A stretch of DNA of 64,000 nt, taken from contig NZ_JAUZVZ010000006.1 of assembly GCF_030717845.1 (NCBI RefSeq), positions 62,001 through 126,000 on the forward strand, written 5' to 3'. Both the position numbers and the translations under genes were made by a program. Every line of letters begins with the position of its first letter. The stretch's first letter is position 1. Under the pieces are notes generated by a model. The model did not search any database. It saw only the letters and a program-made list of their open reading frames with translations, and was not told the origin of the DNA. The stretch comes from Alkalimonas collagenimarina (lineage in GTDB: Bacteria > Pseudomonadota > Gammaproteobacteria > Enterobacterales > Alteromonadaceae). Shown piece by piece: positions 19,910 to 29,988 of the stretch.

Positions 19910-20632
19910 ATGATTACCAGGCTAATCACTCAAGGGCTGCATTGGCTGCTACCCAACCGCTGTCTCTGGTGTACTTTACCGGTTCATCAGCCCAAACAAC
20001 AATTGTGTGATGCCTGTTGCCATGCCTTGCCCACATTTGACATTGCATTTTATCAAGGCAACTTGTTGTGGTTACCGGCTGTTCAGCGCGGTTTACCCAA
20101 ACTAAAAGCAGAGCGCCTGGTCAGCCTGAGTTGGTATCAGCAACCCTGGAAGCTCGCTATCTCACAATGGAAGTTTAAACAAGATTTAGCGGCCGGCCAG
20201 TGGCTACTGACGAGCTTTGCTGAGTTGGCGCACAGCTATCAAGCAGCCGGGTTTCCGCTCCCCGATGTACTGACCTATATTCCGATGCCAAAACAGCGAC
20301 AACGGCAACGTGGTTTTAACCAGGCCGAGCTGCTGGCCACTGCACTAGCCGATGTCTGGCAACGGCCAGTGGTTGCTTTGCTAGACCGTCAGCAGCTCGA
20401 TAAGCAGCAACTAAAGCTAGATCGTACAGAGCGTTTGCGAAATTTACAGCAGGCTTTCCAGGTACTGCAGCCACAGCAGCAGTGGATCCAGCAAGCAGAG
20501 TCCATTGCTTTGGTTGATGATGTCATCACCACCGGCTCAACCATGCGCTTCGCTTGTAAAGCATTGCAGCAGGCGGGTGCTCACAGCATCCAATTGTGGA
20601 CGCTGGCTATTACCGAGTCTGCTGTTGACTAA
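19910..20632 (+). CDS. ComF/GntX-family phosphoribosyltransferase-like protein
   Basis: 240 aa. The N-terminal zinc-ribbon-like cysteines are CLWC (residues 18-21) and CDACC (about 33-37). The C-terminal phosphoribosyltransferase fold has the PRPP-binding signature ALVDDVITTGSTM and the ComF-typical PMPKQRQRQRGFNQAELLA. The family includes ComF of competence and E. coli GntX. In gammaproteobacteria a role in using external DNA has been reported for some members. It is divergent from bioH and convergent with the M14 peptidase. Confidence 0.9.
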   Translation: MITRLITQGLHWLLPNRCLWCTLPVHQPKQQLCDACCHALPTFDIAFYQGNLLWLPAVQRGLPKLKAERLVSLSWYQQPWKLAISQWKFKQDLAAGQWLLTSFAELAHSYQAAGFPLPDVLTYIPMPKQRQRQRGFNQAELLATALADVWQRPVVALLDRQQLDKQQLKLDRTERLRNLQQAFQVLQPQQQWIQQAESIALVDDVITTGSTMRFACKALQQAGAHSIQLWTLAITESAVD

Positions 20633-20650
20633 TCCTTCACCAGCGTAGCT

Positions 20651-23206
20651 TTACTCGTCGTCTTCGTCCTCATGGGAAGCGCTGGCACGAAATGCATGGC
20701 CCAGATACATAGCATTGACCAGCAATCGACTCGAGCCTTTAAAGTAACCACGAAACACCGGATTATCCGTCATGGCAATCACTCGCCCCTGCCCCAGATT
20801 GTGCGCCAATAACACCGCGCCCTGAGCAATACGAGGTACATATTCTTCTGCGGTGTAACCTGCCAAATGAGGCTGCTCACTGTACAAAGCTACATTAACA
20901 AAAGGCAACGGGGATGGCTGCAAAAGCAGAGTTGAGTTTTTAAACACCGGCAAACGATTGCGTGGTAACCCAAATGTTAGCGGATGACTCAGATCCAACT
21001 CAGCTTCAAAAATAGCGCCAGCAATACGTTGTTTGGCCGATAACGCCTCCTGATCAGCATAGCGTAAATCATGCTGTGGAATTAACCTCGCCATCTCATT
21101 GCTGTGCCAGACCTGAGCTTGTAGCAACTCGTGCTGTGCCAGCCAGGCCACCGCACGTTTCTGCCCCCAGAGGATACCTCCGTCTTGGATCCAGCTGCGT
21201 AACTGATCACGTTCTTGCTCTCCCCATTGCCGATAATTGCCGTCGGGTAAAACAATGTGGCTGTAGCGTTTCAAATCGACCCGGCGCAGACGGTCTGGCT
21301 CGACCATAGTTGGCGAAATACCAGCTAAACGCTCAAGATTATACCAAAGCTCTCCGGCCTCAGTAGAGTTGATACCCGGTCCTGCGATTAGTAGCACTTC
21401 AGGCAAATGCACCGGAATAAAGCGATGACTGCCTAAATCACTGCCAGCAGAAGTCAGGCCGGTTTGTATCGCATGCACCTGCAGACCGAACGATTGCTGA
21501 ATTTCGGTCAGATACTGGAACCAACCATTCTGTTGCTGTAAGCCGGCAGGGATCAGTACTGTGCCAGCTTTGAAGGCATGTTCCCCTTCGCTGGTCACTG
21601 CCGTAAAATCCCCACGCGCCATCTTTACTGATAAACCAGATGCTAATACAGCCTGAAGCATGGCTGGAGCCGACTGATCCTGCCAGGAAAAGGCATATGC
21701 ATACGCATCCCCTTCTGGCACGGCAGCAAATCGATTTGTTGGCTGCCATGGTTGTGATGCCAGCGCTCTGGATGGATCGCGCTGCACGGTGGTGAACTCA
21801 ATATTATAAGCATACGGCAGAGTCCAGCTGGACACATCGTAAAAGGTATTATCAGGAAAGTTTTTCCGGGTACTAAAAGCAGCTTTTAACAAACGGTATT
21901 GTGGTTGTTGCAAAGGGACAAAATAGCTTTCACCCGCCTTGTAGCTGTTTTGGCCATCTTGCCAGTCTCGCTGTAAGGCAAAGACCTCTATCTGATGCTG
22001 TTGTAACAGTTGCAATAAGCTGGTTAGACGAGTTTTATCCTCAGCCTCGGTCAGCATGTAGCCACGATTATTTTCTTGCCGGGATTCGGTTTGACCCAAT
22101 TGAAAAAATGCTTGTTGGTATTGTTGCAGTTCTTTGCGGTATTCCACTGCTCCACGAATGGTGGATAAAGAGGTTGTGAGTTGGTTATCGATGGTTTTCT
22201 CAAACGTCAATACACCATGGATAGATTCTTGTGCATGCCCGCGGCTGCTGGCTTGTTCGTACAAGATCCCGACAGCACCGGTAACATCCGGGTAGGTCGA
22301 GCCTTTACCTATGTAAAAATCATCAAAGCTCTCTTCGGTATAATACAACTCACCCTTACTATCCAGAGCAGCGGCATGGAACTCCGCCAAATAACGCGTT
22401 AGCTCAAAGTTACGCTCTGGGGTGAGCGGATAATTCCGGCTCGGGATCCCTGGCTGGAAAAAATAACTACTATTGGTCCCCATTTCATGAAAGTCACCGA
22501 CCACCTGCGGCTGCCAGTGATAATACTGCGCAATACGCGCCTGACTTTCTGGATGTTGCAACAACAACCAGTCGCGATTTAAATCAAACCAATAGTGGTT
22601 TGGCCTACCATTTGGCCATGGTTCAACGTGCTCCCGATGCTGCGGATCGGCAACGGGTGTAGCGCCACGATGCATATTGACCCAATGCGAAAACCGATCA
22701 TGGCCATCCGGGTTGAGACTAGGCTGGATCAAAATAACCGCCTCATCAAGCCAGCGCTGTACCTCGGCAGAGTTCGATGCGGTCAAGTGATACGCCAATG
22801 ACACCGCGGCATGGGCGGCACTTGGTTCATTACCATGCACACCATAGCCCAGCCAGATTACCACCGGCGCATCTTCTGCCAATGTCTGGCCCTGACTCTG
22901 AGCTAAGTTTTGCTGGCGGATCTGCGCCAATCGTTGCATATTTGCCTCTGATGAAATCACCAATTGCAATACGGGGCGACGTTCATGCGAATACCCGATG
23001 ACCTCAAGTTGGGCTAATGGAGATTGCGAAGCCAGCTGTTCAAAATAGTGTTGGATTTGATCATGCCGCCAATGCCATTCTCCCATCGCATAACCACTGA
23101 CCTGCGATGGTTTTGGTACGTCAGGTTTCAGTGGGCCATCTGGCAGCACCGCCTGAACAGCAAAACTACTGCAGAGCACGAAAAAGGCAAGTGACAGATT
23201 TTTCAT
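20651..23206 (-). CDS. Secreted M14-family zinc carboxypeptidase
   Basis: 851 aa with a signal peptide of about 19 residues (AFFVLCSSFAVQA). The M14 peptidase domain has zinc ligands H124 and E127 (GVHGNEPSAAH) and H240 (VGDFHEMG), and a probable catalytic E317 (GILYEQASS). FDLNRDWLLLQHPE is typical of the large bacterial M14 carboxypeptidases. The C-terminal half resembles a glutamine-amidotransferase-like fold seen in this subfamily (HIVLPDGNYRQWG region). It probably degrades peptides in the periplasm or medium, perhaps as cargo of the type II system. Confidence 0.88.
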   Translation of the reverse strand: MKNLSLAFFVLCSSFAVQAVLPDGPLKPDVPKPSQVSGYAMGEWHWRHDQIQHYFEQLASQSPLAQLEVIGYSHERRPVLQLVISSEANMQRLAQIRQQNLAQSQGQTLAEDAPVVIWLGYGVHGNEPSAAHAAVSLAYHLTASNSAEVQRWLDEAVILIQPSLNPDGHDRFSHWVNMHRGATPVADPQHREHVEPWPNGRPNHYWFDLNRDWLLLQHPESQARIAQYYHWQPQVVGDFHEMGTNSSYFFQPGIPSRNYPLTPERNFELTRYLAEFHAAALDSKGELYYTEESFDDFYIGKGSTYPDVTGAVGILYEQASSRGHAQESIHGVLTFEKTIDNQLTTSLSTIRGAVEYRKELQQYQQAFFQLGQTESRQENNRGYMLTEAEDKTRLTSLLQLLQQHQIEVFALQRDWQDGQNSYKAGESYFVPLQQPQYRLLKAAFSTRKNFPDNTFYDVSSWTLPYAYNIEFTTVQRDPSRALASQPWQPTNRFAAVPEGDAYAYAFSWQDQSAPAMLQAVLASGLSVKMARGDFTAVTSEGEHAFKAGTVLIPAGLQQQNGWFQYLTEIQQSFGLQVHAIQTGLTSAGSDLGSHRFIPVHLPEVLLIAGPGINSTEAGELWYNLERLAGISPTMVEPDRLRRVDLKRYSHIVLPDGNYRQWGEQERDQLRSWIQDGGILWGQKRAVAWLAQHELLQAQVWHSNEMARLIPQHDLRYADQEALSAKQRIAGAIFEAELDLSHPLTFGLPRNRLPVFKNSTLLLQPSPLPFVNVALYSEQPHLAGYTAEEYVPRIAQGAVLLAHNLGQGRVIAMTDNPVFRGYFKGSSRLLVNAMYLGHAFRASASHEDEDDE

Positions 23207-23350
23207 CCAGGTTCTCCAACCAAATAAATTTATGAGATTTTACAACGCTAAGTGTCTATGAAACTGACAGCAAACTCAAGCAGGGCTGGAAACAGAGCGC
23301 AAGGCAGAGTATGATAGGTTATACCCTAGTAATTTAGTCAGGTACTCATG

Positions 23351-23929
23351 ATGATCACTATTTCAGAAACTGCACAAAGTCATTTCGTGACCTTGTTAGC
23401 CAAACAACCGGCAGGAACACATATTCGTGTGTTCGTGGTCAATCCAGGCACGCCAAACGCGGAGTGTGGCGTATCCTATTGCCCGCCAGACTCGGTCGAA
23501 GAAACCGATGAACAGTTGACATTTAATGGCTTTAACGCGGTTGTAGACGCAGAAAGTCAGCCTTACCTTCTTGATGCAGTCATTGATTTTGTCACCGATC
23601 AAATGGGATCGCAGCTGACATTAAAAGCGCCGAATGCCAAGGTACGTAAGGTAAGTGACGATGCCTCGTTACAGGAACGCGTACAATATGTCATTGATTC
23701 CGAAATCAACCCTCAATTAGCCAATCATGGTGGTCAGGTTTCTGTGGTTGAACTGACCGAGTCTGGCATTGTGGTATTGCAATTTGGCGGTGGCTGCAAT
23801 GGCTGTGCTCAGGTTGATTTAACCTTAAAAGAAGGTATTGAGAAAGAGTTACTCAATCGTTTCGCGGGCGAGTTGACGGGTGTAAAGGATATGACAGAAC
23901 ATCAGCGTGGCGAGCATTCGTATTACTAA
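23351..23929 (+). CDS. nfuA: Fe-S cluster carrier NfuA
   Basis: 192 aa from the second ATG (23351); the first is at 23348. The N-terminal degenerate A-type domain has [20 protein letters not shown]. The C-terminal Nfu domain has the cluster-binding CNGC motif at C149 and C152, the same positions as in E. coli NfuA. It ends [11 protein letters not shown], identical in type to E. coli. It carries [4Fe-4S] clusters to client proteins under stress and, in E. coli, restores the lipoyl synthase cluster. Linkage to comF and bioH is common. Confidence 0.97.
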   Translation: MITISETAQSHFVTLLAKQPAGTHIRVFVVNPGTPNAECGVSYCPPDSVEETDEQLTFNGFNAVVDAESQPYLLDAVIDFVTDQMGSQLTLKAPNAKVRKVSDDASLQERVQYVIDSEINPQLANHGGQVSVVELTESGIVVLQFGGGCNGCAQVDLTLKEGIEKELLNRFAGELTGVKDMTEHQRGEHSYY

Positions 23930-23997
23930 ACGTCTCTACTGTACACAATGCTTGATACGAACACGGTCTGGTACGAAAAAATCAATAGGTAGGTGCT

Positions 23998-25035
23998 ATG
24001 AAATTATCGACGCTATGGTTAACTGTTATCTTACTGTGGATACTTCAGCCCGCTCAAGCAGCAGTGGTGTTGATTTATCATCATATTGCTGAAGATACGC
24101 CTCGGGTCAGTAGCACCACTGAAGATGAATTTCGCCAGCACCTGACCTACCTGCAAGAAAATGATTTTGAAGTCATCGGGCTAGATACGCTGCTACAGCA
24201 ACTGCAACAAGGCAAAGCGGTTGCCGATAATGCTGTAGTGATCACTTTCGATGATGGTTATGAGAATAACTTTACTACTGCACACCCGATTTTGATGGAG
24301 TTTGGTTTTCCTTACACTATTTTTATCAGCCCGGGCGATATCGACAATCGAACAGGCCCGGTTATGAGTTGGCCGCAAATCAAGCAGATGTCAGATGATG
24401 GTGTGCTGGTGGCCAATCATGCTATGTACCATGAAAAAATGGCTCAGCCTAACCCCAATGAGAGCGAACAAGAGTGGTTGGCCCGGATGAAGGACACCAT
24501 TGTAACGGCAGAGCAGCGTATTAAAGAAGAAACAGGGCAGAGCCACCAATGGTTGGCTTATCCTTATGGTGAGTTTAGCCCTGCATTGGAGTCTCTGGTT
24601 AAAGAGCTTGGTTTTATCGGTATTGGTCAGCAATCTGGTGCTGTTGGCCCGACCACAAAACTAACCAGGCTGCCACGCTTTCCAGCAGCTGGTCGCTTTG
24701 CCGATATGACTGATTTATCTCAAAAACTACGCACACTTCCTTTTTCCATCATTCAGCATGTTGATGCCAACCCAATGGTCCACAGTGAAAACAACCCTCC
24801 GGTGTTAACGCTGAAAGTAGAAGTAGAAGATTTTCGGCCGGCCCAACTACGCTGTTACGCTGGGATGGAAGTGATTGAACCAGACTGGCTGGATGACCAA
24901 ACATTTCAAGCCCAGGCCAGCAAAGCGGTCAACCAAGGCCGCAGTCGTTACAATTGCACAGCTCCATCCATTAGTAAACGAGGCTACTTTTACTGGTACT
25001 CCCAGCCATGGCTCTATGGCCGCTCCAGCGACTAA
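23998..25035 (+). CDS. Secreted polysaccharide deacetylase (NodB domain)
   Basis: 345 aa with a signal peptide of about 21 residues (TLWLTVILLWILQPAQA/AVV). The NodB-type metal site is D85-D86 (ITFDDGYEN) with H140 and H144 (NHAMYH). Family motif 3 fits LAYPYGEFSPAL. A C-terminal extension of about 100 residues ends in a likely binding region (YFYWYSQPWLYGRSS). This domain layout resembles PgaB-type N-deacetylases without the glycosidase half. The substrate is unknown. The stop overlaps that of the convergent SCO1 gene by 4 nt. Confidence 0.87.
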   Translation: MKLSTLWLTVILLWILQPAQAAVVLIYHHIAEDTPRVSSTTEDEFRQHLTYLQENDFEVIGLDTLLQQLQQGKAVADNAVVITFDDGYENNFTTAHPILMEFGFPYTIFISPGDIDNRTGPVMSWPQIKQMSDDGVLVANHAMYHEKMAQPNPNESEQEWLARMKDTIVTAEQRIKEETGQSHQWLAYPYGEFSPALESLVKELGFIGIGQQSGAVGPTTKLTRLPRFPAAGRFADMTDLSQKLRTLPFSIIQHVDANPMVHSENNPPVLTLKVEVEDFRPAQLRCYAGMEVIEPDWLDDQTFQAQASKAVNQGRSRYNCTAPSISKRGYFYWYSQPWLYGRSSD

Positions 25036-25673
25036 CCACGCTTTAGCTGGCGAATGACCCAAGGGAAGTCTGCCAGCAAGTCTTCGGTTCGGACAGTCGG
25101 CACCCGGCCAGCAGCTAGCTCTGGTTTAAACATGGCCACCAACTGCCCTTGCGGGTTAATCAATACGATAGACGCACTGTGATCGACCAGATAGTGTTCC
25201 TCTGTTGTGCTGGACATGGCGTACATCAAACCCAGTTGCCGAACAAAAGGAAAAAGCTGGTCATGGCCAGCAGTCACACCAAGCACAGCAGCTTGATCAA
25301 AGTAATGCACATAATTGGCTAATTGCTCAGGCGTGTCGCGGTTTGGATCAACCGAGACAAACCAGATCCCTAATGGCTCTTTAACATGCTGCTGTAAGTC
25401 TTCATGCACCCCAGCCAATTGGGCCAGTGTTAACGGGCAAATATCCGGGCAATAGGTATATCCAACAAATGCCAAAGTCCACTGACCATACAACTGCTCA
25501 CGAGTCACTGCGGAGCCCGTATGGCCTTGCAGACGAAAATCGGCCAAGGTTCTTGCCTGTGGATACATCAACGTATGTTCTGGTTCATGCTGTTGCTGCC
25601 AGTGATGAAAGCCAATAATGCCAGCCAGTAACGCCAGCACGGCGACCACCCCATAAAAAAACTTAGCTACCAT
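25032..25673 (-). CDS. SCO1/SenC copper chaperone for cytochrome oxidase
   Basis: 213 aa with one N-terminal membrane anchor (about 4-22) and a periplasmic thioredoxin-like domain. Copper ligands are C75 and C79 (YCPDIC) and H165 (LVDHSAS). SCO1 delivers copper to the CuA site of subunit II. It is the last gene of the ctaA-ctaB-SCO group and overlaps ctaB by 11 nt, so it belongs to the oxidase assembly operon. Confidence 0.94.
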   Translation of the reverse strand: MVAKFFYGVVAVLALLAGIIGFHHWQQQHEPEHTLMYPQARTLADFRLQGHTGSAVTREQLYGQWTLAFVGYTYCPDICPLTLAQLAGVHEDLQQHVKEPLGIWFVSVDPNRDTPEQLANYVHYFDQAAVLGVTAGHDQLFPFVRQLGLMYAMSSTTEEHYLVDHSASIVLINPQGQLVAMFKPELAAGRVPTVRTEDLLADFPWVIRQLKRG

Positions 25674-26577
25674 AAATCGGTGATACCTTTACATAATGAT
25701 CAAGCAGTAATACTAAAAACAACACCATCAGATGCACAATGGAAAAGCGGAACATTTTCATTGCCTGAGCCTCATCGGCACCAAACTTTAAACGCCAGGC
25801 GTGCTGCATAAAACGAATATTGAGCAGACAAGCTCCTACCAAATAAATCAATCCGGTCATTCCCACCACATAAGGCAGTAGACAGACGATGAATAACAAC
25901 GCGGTATAAAGCAGAATTGCACTTTTGGTGAAGTCGATACCATGAGTAACAGGTAGCATTGGCATGTTTACTTTGGCGTAATCATCCCGACGGTGAATTG
26001 CCAAGGCCCAAAAGTGGGGAGGTGTCCAGGTGAAAATGATCATCACTAACAGCAGCGCATAGCCATGCAAACTACCTGTGACGGCAGTCCAACCCAACAG
26101 CGGTGGCATCGCACCTGCTAAACCACCGATGACGATATTTTGAGGCGTAGCACGTTTTAAAAACATGGTGTACACCACCGCGTAGCCAAATAAGCTAAGC
26201 AAGGTAAGCCAGGCTGTGAGTGCATTCACGCCCAGATACAGCATAACAAAACCTAGCGAGGCTAAGATCAGAGCAAAACTTATGGCTTGGGCCGAACTGA
26301 TACGGCCTTTGGCAACGGGCCGGCTATGCGTTCGAGCCATTTTGGCGTCAATCTTCTGATCAACCACATGATTTAAGGTCGCAGCAGCGGCTGAAAGCAA
26401 ACCAATACCTACCGTAGCCAACAAAACCACCCACACATCAGGTAACGACGGACTGGCCAGCATCATTCCCACCCAAGCCGTCAATACCAGCAACGCAACC
26501 ACTTTCGGTTTAGTCAGTTCTAAATAATCTCGCCACTGGGCAAAACCAAACCGGGTTGCTTGCTTTGCGATTGCCAT
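25663..26577 (-). CDS. ctaB: Protoheme IX farnesyltransferase (heme O synthase)
   Basis: 304 aa UbiA-type prenyltransferase with eight to nine membrane segments. The prenyl-diphosphate motif [19 protein letters not shown] and the loop [19 protein letters not shown] are typical. It adds a farnesyl chain to heme B, making heme O, the precursor of heme A. The start overlaps the ctaA stop by one base. Confidence 0.96.
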   Translation of the reverse strand: MAIAKQATRFGFAQWRDYLELTKPKVVALLVLTAWVGMMLASPSLPDVWVVLLATVGIGLLSAAAATLNHVVDQKIDAKMARTHSRPVAKGRISSAQAISFALILASLGFVMLYLGVNALTAWLTLLSLFGYAVVYTMFLKRATPQNIVIGGLAGAMPPLLGWTAVTGSLHGYALLLVMIIFTWTPPHFWALAIHRRDDYAKVNMPMLPVTHGIDFTKSAILLYTALLFIVCLLPYVVGMTGLIYLVGACLLNIRFMQHAWRLKFGADEAQAMKMFRFSIVHLMVLFLVLLLDHYVKVSPIYGS

Positions 26578-27587
26578 TAGTGGATCTCCTGTTGCTTAGC
26601 TCGGTGGCGCAACTGATACAGAATCAGCACCATACAGAGCAATAAATTAGCACCAACAAAGTTGTGCGCGACTGCATTGATCAACGGCAAATGCAGCACG
26701 ACATTGAGCACGCCTAAACTAAACTGTAGCAGTAAAATCAGCGCTAAGGCCACCGCTAACTTTTTCATGGTAGACGTTTCTGCCCGACGCCACAACAAGG
26801 CGCTAAAAAGCCCCACCACAAGTAAGGTAATCACAGCTCCTAGTCGATGAAATACATGAATGGTCTGGCGGGCATCGGCCGACATCACACCAAACTCATA
26901 ATCATCATGCCCTAAGTGCAAATCAAAGGCCTCTGAAATCGCCAGTCGGCTGCTCCAACCTGCCTCACAAATAGGTAACTCAATGCAGGCAAGTGCCGCA
27001 TAGTTTGCAGCAGTCCAGCCCCCTAATGCAATTTGAAGTGCAACAACGATGGTGGTGATTACAGCTAGCGGCTTTAAGCTCGCTAGCCTTGTCTCTATGC
27101 CCTCAACGAGCTCTGGCCGCAACTGCAACCAATAAAGCCCTAGCAAACAGAGCAGGGTAAAACCTCCCATCAGATGAGCCATGACCACGATAGGCAGTAA
27201 GCTCATGGTGACCGTCCACATGCCAAGTGCCGCTTGAAAAATCACCAAGCCAGCGAGCAAAGTTGGCAATAAGCGTGGGCCTTGCTCTTTACCGAACCAG
27301 CTGAAAAAGAATATTGCAGCAATCATCAAGCCTAAGGTACCCGCAAAATAGCGATGCACCATTTCATTCCACGCCTTAAACGGCTCAAGGGGGCGTTCAG
27401 GGAAAGCCTGCTCTGCCAGCGCGATCCGCTCTGAGCTCATTGGCACTTTCAGAAATCCATAACAGCCGGGCCAATCAGGACAACCCAGGCCAGCATCGGT
27501 GAGCCGGGTATAGGCACCAAGAATAATCACTACCATGGTCAGTACCAAGGTCCAGCTGGATAGAGTTTTTAGCATGCTTTTGTTCAT
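26577..27587 (-). CDS. ctaA: Heme A synthase (COX15/CtaA)
   Basis: 336 aa with eight predicted membrane segments. Family signatures include [21 protein letters not shown] near the N-terminus, [13 protein letters not shown], and the second-half [12 protein letters not shown]. The paired histidines in these helices are heme ligands in the family. It oxidises the C8 methyl of heme O to a formyl group, giving heme A for an aa3 oxidase. It lies between the unknown gene at 27584 and ctaB. Confidence 0.96.
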   Translation of the reverse strand: MNKSMLKTLSSWTLVLTMVVIILGAYTRLTDAGLGCPDWPGCYGFLKVPMSSERIALAEQAFPERPLEPFKAWNEMVHRYFAGTLGLMIAAIFFFSWFGKEQGPRLLPTLLAGLVIFQAALGMWTVTMSLLPIVVMAHLMGGFTLLCLLGLYWLQLRPELVEGIETRLASLKPLAVITTIVVALQIALGGWTAANYAALACIELPICEAGWSSRLAISEAFDLHLGHDDYEFGVMSADARQTIHVFHRLGAVITLLVVGLFSALLWRRAETSTMKKLAVALALILLLQFSLGVLNVVLHLPLINAVAHNFVGANLLLCMVLILYQLRHRAKQQEIH

Positions 27588-28102
27588 ACGCGGATCCGAT
27601 CGTAGTTCATCAGTTTAAGTAAGTCAGAACGAATGTGGCGAGCAATATCGGCCTGTGACAACTCATCACTGCTAAGGGGGTATCGAAGCAAGACCAAACC
27701 CTGCACATCGATAATAACGATATAATTGTCTATCTCGCTGTGATTTGTTGCTTGTTGCCAGGTAAATACCGGGAATCTTTGCTTTAACTCAGTGATAGGC
27801 TCTGCACTGGCCAACAATGGCTGTACCTGCGCCTGCTTACGGCCCAAACCAATAAACATCTGTTGCACTAAATACAAACCTTGCTCACATAACTCGTCAC
27901 AGGTACCGGCCGGGACCACGGCTAGACGCCAGACTTTCTCATGGGCCTCTAATGCAGGTAAAGCGAAAACCTCTTCTTGCAACCACTCTCCCTGGCTGAC
28001 CGTACCACCTTCAAACCAATCAAAGTGCAATGCTAGTTTTGCTAAAATGAGTGGCAAAAAACAGAACACCAGGAATAATGCTAAAAACTTATTCTTACTC
28101 AT
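27584..28102 (-). CDS. Membrane-anchored protein of the oxidase locus, possible SCO-like fold
   Basis: 172 aa from the ATG at 28102, 8 nt inside the surf1 end; the open frame further upstream is unsupported. One N-terminal membrane anchor (about 4-24) precedes a periplasmic domain of about 145 residues. It contains CDELC (CxxxC), the spacing of the SCO1 copper motif, in a region that reads like a degenerate thioredoxin fold (WRLAVVPAGTCDELC, then NYIVIIDVQGLVLLRYP). Genes of this type are common between surf1 and ctaA, but I know of no proven function. Confidence 0.78.
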   Translation of the reverse strand: MSKNKFLALFLVFCFLPLILAKLALHFDWFEGGTVSQGEWLQEEVFALPALEAHEKVWRLAVVPAGTCDELCEQGLYLVQQMFIGLGRKQAQVQPLLASAEPITELKQRFPVFTWQQATNHSEIDNYIVIIDVQGLVLLRYPLSSDELSQADIARHIRSDLLKLMNYDRIRV

Positions 28103-28823
28103 CACTTCCCTCTTTACGAATACTGGCCGCCAGGGCGACACCCACCACCGCAATTGCTAACAAAAACCATTGCAATGCATACCCCCGGTGCTTCTCAGGT
28201 GGCATCACGACGGCTTGATAATGGGTAACAAACGGGCTAGCGCCCTGTTGATAAATAACAGCAGGAAACGCTGGCTGTGGTAAATACGCCGCTAAGTCAT
28301 CCAATTCAATTTGCTGGATCCTCATCGGCCACTGACCATGATCCTCAAGGTTTTGTCCCAAGCGTATATTGCCAAATGTGGTACGCAGCACACCTTCTAT
28401 CGCTAAATGCTCTGGAATTTCAAATTCTGGTAATTCAGCCCGGCTACCAGCCCCTTCAATCCAGCCCAGATTTACCAGTAATGGGGCATCAAAGCGACTA
28501 AATTGCACTGGAACCACCACATCGTAGCCGACCTTACCATCGACAATCTTATTATCGACTAACCACACCATGGGTGCCAGCCACTGCCCGTGATCCGCAA
28601 ACTGCAATAAATCAGCTTGCGACAAGTCAATACGCTGTAATTGCGTCCAATTCACTGGCCCCTGCGCTTGCCACTCGGACTGCTGCTGCAATTGACCGGT
28701 TTTTTCAGCCGCTCTATCCAGCTGCCACCAGGAGAGCTTGATTAAAATCGCAAATGCCGTCAAAGTGATCAAGAACCACACCGGATGCAGATGAACATGC
28801 ATGCGTCTAACTTTAAACTGCAT
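28095..28823 (-). CDS. SURF1-family cytochrome oxidase assembly protein
   Basis: 242 aa with two membrane segments, one near each end (about 15-32 and 215-233), flanking a periplasmic domain. Features of the family are LVNLGWIEGAGSR, GYALQWFLLAIAVVG and an N-terminal KLSWWQLDRAAEK. SURF1 proteins help insert heme A into subunit I. It is the first gene of the assembly operon surf1 - unknown - ctaA - ctaB - SCO, divergent from the DUF2909 gene. Confidence 0.94.
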   Translation of the reverse strand: MQFKVRRMHVHLHPVWFLITLTAFAILIKLSWWQLDRAAEKTGQLQQQSEWQAQGPVNWTQLQRIDLSQADLLQFADHGQWLAPMVWLVDNKIVDGKVGYDVVVPVQFSRFDAPLLVNLGWIEGAGSRAELPEFEIPEHLAIEGVLRTTFGNIRLGQNLEDHGQWPMRIQQIELDDLAAYLPQPAFPAVIYQQGASPFVTHYQAVVMPPEKHRGYALQWFLLAIAVVGVALAASIRKEGSDE

Positions 28824-28849
28824 AACAACATCTCGGGAGACTAGAATAG

Positions 28850-29059
28850 ATGTGGCTAAAATTAATTATCATCGCACTACTGCTCTTTATTGTTTTTAAT
28901 TTATTTCGTGCGCTGTTCACCATGTTAAGAAGTGAACCGGGAACGGTGCGGATGAGTCAGTTTCTTGGTAAGCGTGTACTTGTTTCCGCTATCGCCCTTT
29001 TGCTCATTCTACTGGCCATAGCCACCGGCATGATCACACCAAATCCCAGGCCTTACTAA
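28850..29059 (+). CDS. DUF2909 twin-transmembrane small protein
   Basis: 69 aa with two hydrophobic helices (about 4-24 and 44-63) joined by a short basic loop (RSEPGTVRMSQFLGKR). It matches the DUF2909 family regularly found inside aa3 oxidase loci. The GGGAGA ribosome site lies just upstream. It is the only plus-strand gene in the oxidase region, between surf1 and coxC. Function is unknown; an oxidase assembly role is inferred from position only. Confidence 0.85.
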   Translation: MWLKLIIIALLLFIVFNLFRALFTMLRSEPGTVRMSQFLGKRVLVSAIALLLILLAIATGMITPNPRPY

Positions 29060-29072
29060 AGATAACTATTGA

Positions 29073-29094
29073 GGGTGGAGCCTTCACTCCACCC
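29073..29094. terminator. Hairpin between DUF2909 gene and coxC
   Basis: Perfect 8-bp stem GGGTGGAG/CTCCACCC with a 6-nt loop, between two convergent genes. Neither side has a T tract, so it is a weak terminator candidate at best, but its position fits a transcript boundary. Confidence 0.45.
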
Positions 29095-29107
29095 GACACG
29101 CCATCCC

Positions 29108-29986
29108 TTATAGCACATAGACCACAAAGAATACGATCAACCACACCACATCTACAAAGTGCCAATACCAGGCGCCAGCCTGAAAGGCAAAATGTTTCTC
29201 AGGTGTAAAGTGCCCTTTCAATACCCGCAAGAACACGAAGAATAGGATGATTGCTCCTAGTGCCACATGGATGCCATGGAAGCCGGTCAAAATAAAGAAG
29301 GTGTTGCCATAAATGCCAGAATCCAACCGAAGACCTAAATCACGGTAAGCATGCACGTATTCATAGCCCTGCAATCCCAGAAAGATAACCCCTAGTATTA
29401 AGGTGACCAACAACATCGTCGTTAATTGCTTGCGCTTATTCTGCTCAAGGCCGGTGTGAGCAAAGTGCAAGGTAATAGAAGATATGACCAGGATTGTGGT
29501 ATTGATGGCAGGTAAACCCCAGCCCATAGCTTGAGTTTCAGTACCACCAGGCGTGGTCAGTAGAGGCCAAACCGCTGAAAAATCGGGCCATAATATAGCA
29601 CCGGTCATTTCATTATTACTGGCCCCACCTAACCAAGGTATAGCAATCATCCTGGCATAAAATAACGCACCAAATAAGGCAGCAAAGAACATGATCTCAG
29701 ACACAATAAACCAGCTCATGCCCTGCTTAAATGAGCGATCCATTTGTGCGCTATATAAACCGGACATCGACTCATCAACCACATTTTTAAACCAGCCATA
29801 CAACATAAAGAATAAAATAGCGATGCCAAGCAACAGCATGTAGCCGCCCCAACCGCTTTGCTCTTTATCCATATCCATGACAAAGAGGCCTGCTCCCATG
29901 GCAATAAAGAAAAGAGCGACGGCCCCGACAATAGGCCACGGGCTTTGATCGGGAACATAGTATTTTTGGTAACTTTCATTATTCAT
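29108..29986 (-). CDS. coxC: Cytochrome c oxidase subunit III
   Basis: 292 aa with about seven membrane segments. Family motifs include YYVPDQSPWPIVGA at the start, GFHGIHVALGAI, and the C-terminus FQAGAWYWHFVDVVWLIVFF. Subunit III stabilises the oxidase and supports proton uptake. It is the last gene of the structural operon coxB-coxA-ctaG-coxC and starts 2 nt after ctaG. Confidence 0.97.
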   Translation of the reverse strand: MNNESYQKYYVPDQSPWPIVGAVALFFIAMGAGLFVMDMDKEQSGWGGYMLLLGIAILFFMLYGWFKNVVDESMSGLYSAQMDRSFKQGMSWFIVSEIMFFAALFGALFYARMIAIPWLGGASNNEMTGAILWPDFSAVWPLLTTPGGTETQAMGWGLPAINTTILVISSITLHFAHTGLEQNKRKQLTTMLLVTLILGVIFLGLQGYEYVHAYRDLGLRLDSGIYGNTFFILTGFHGIHVALGAIILFFVFLRVLKGHFTPEKHFAFQAGAWYWHFVDVVWLIVFFVVYVL

Positions 29987-29988
29987 TG

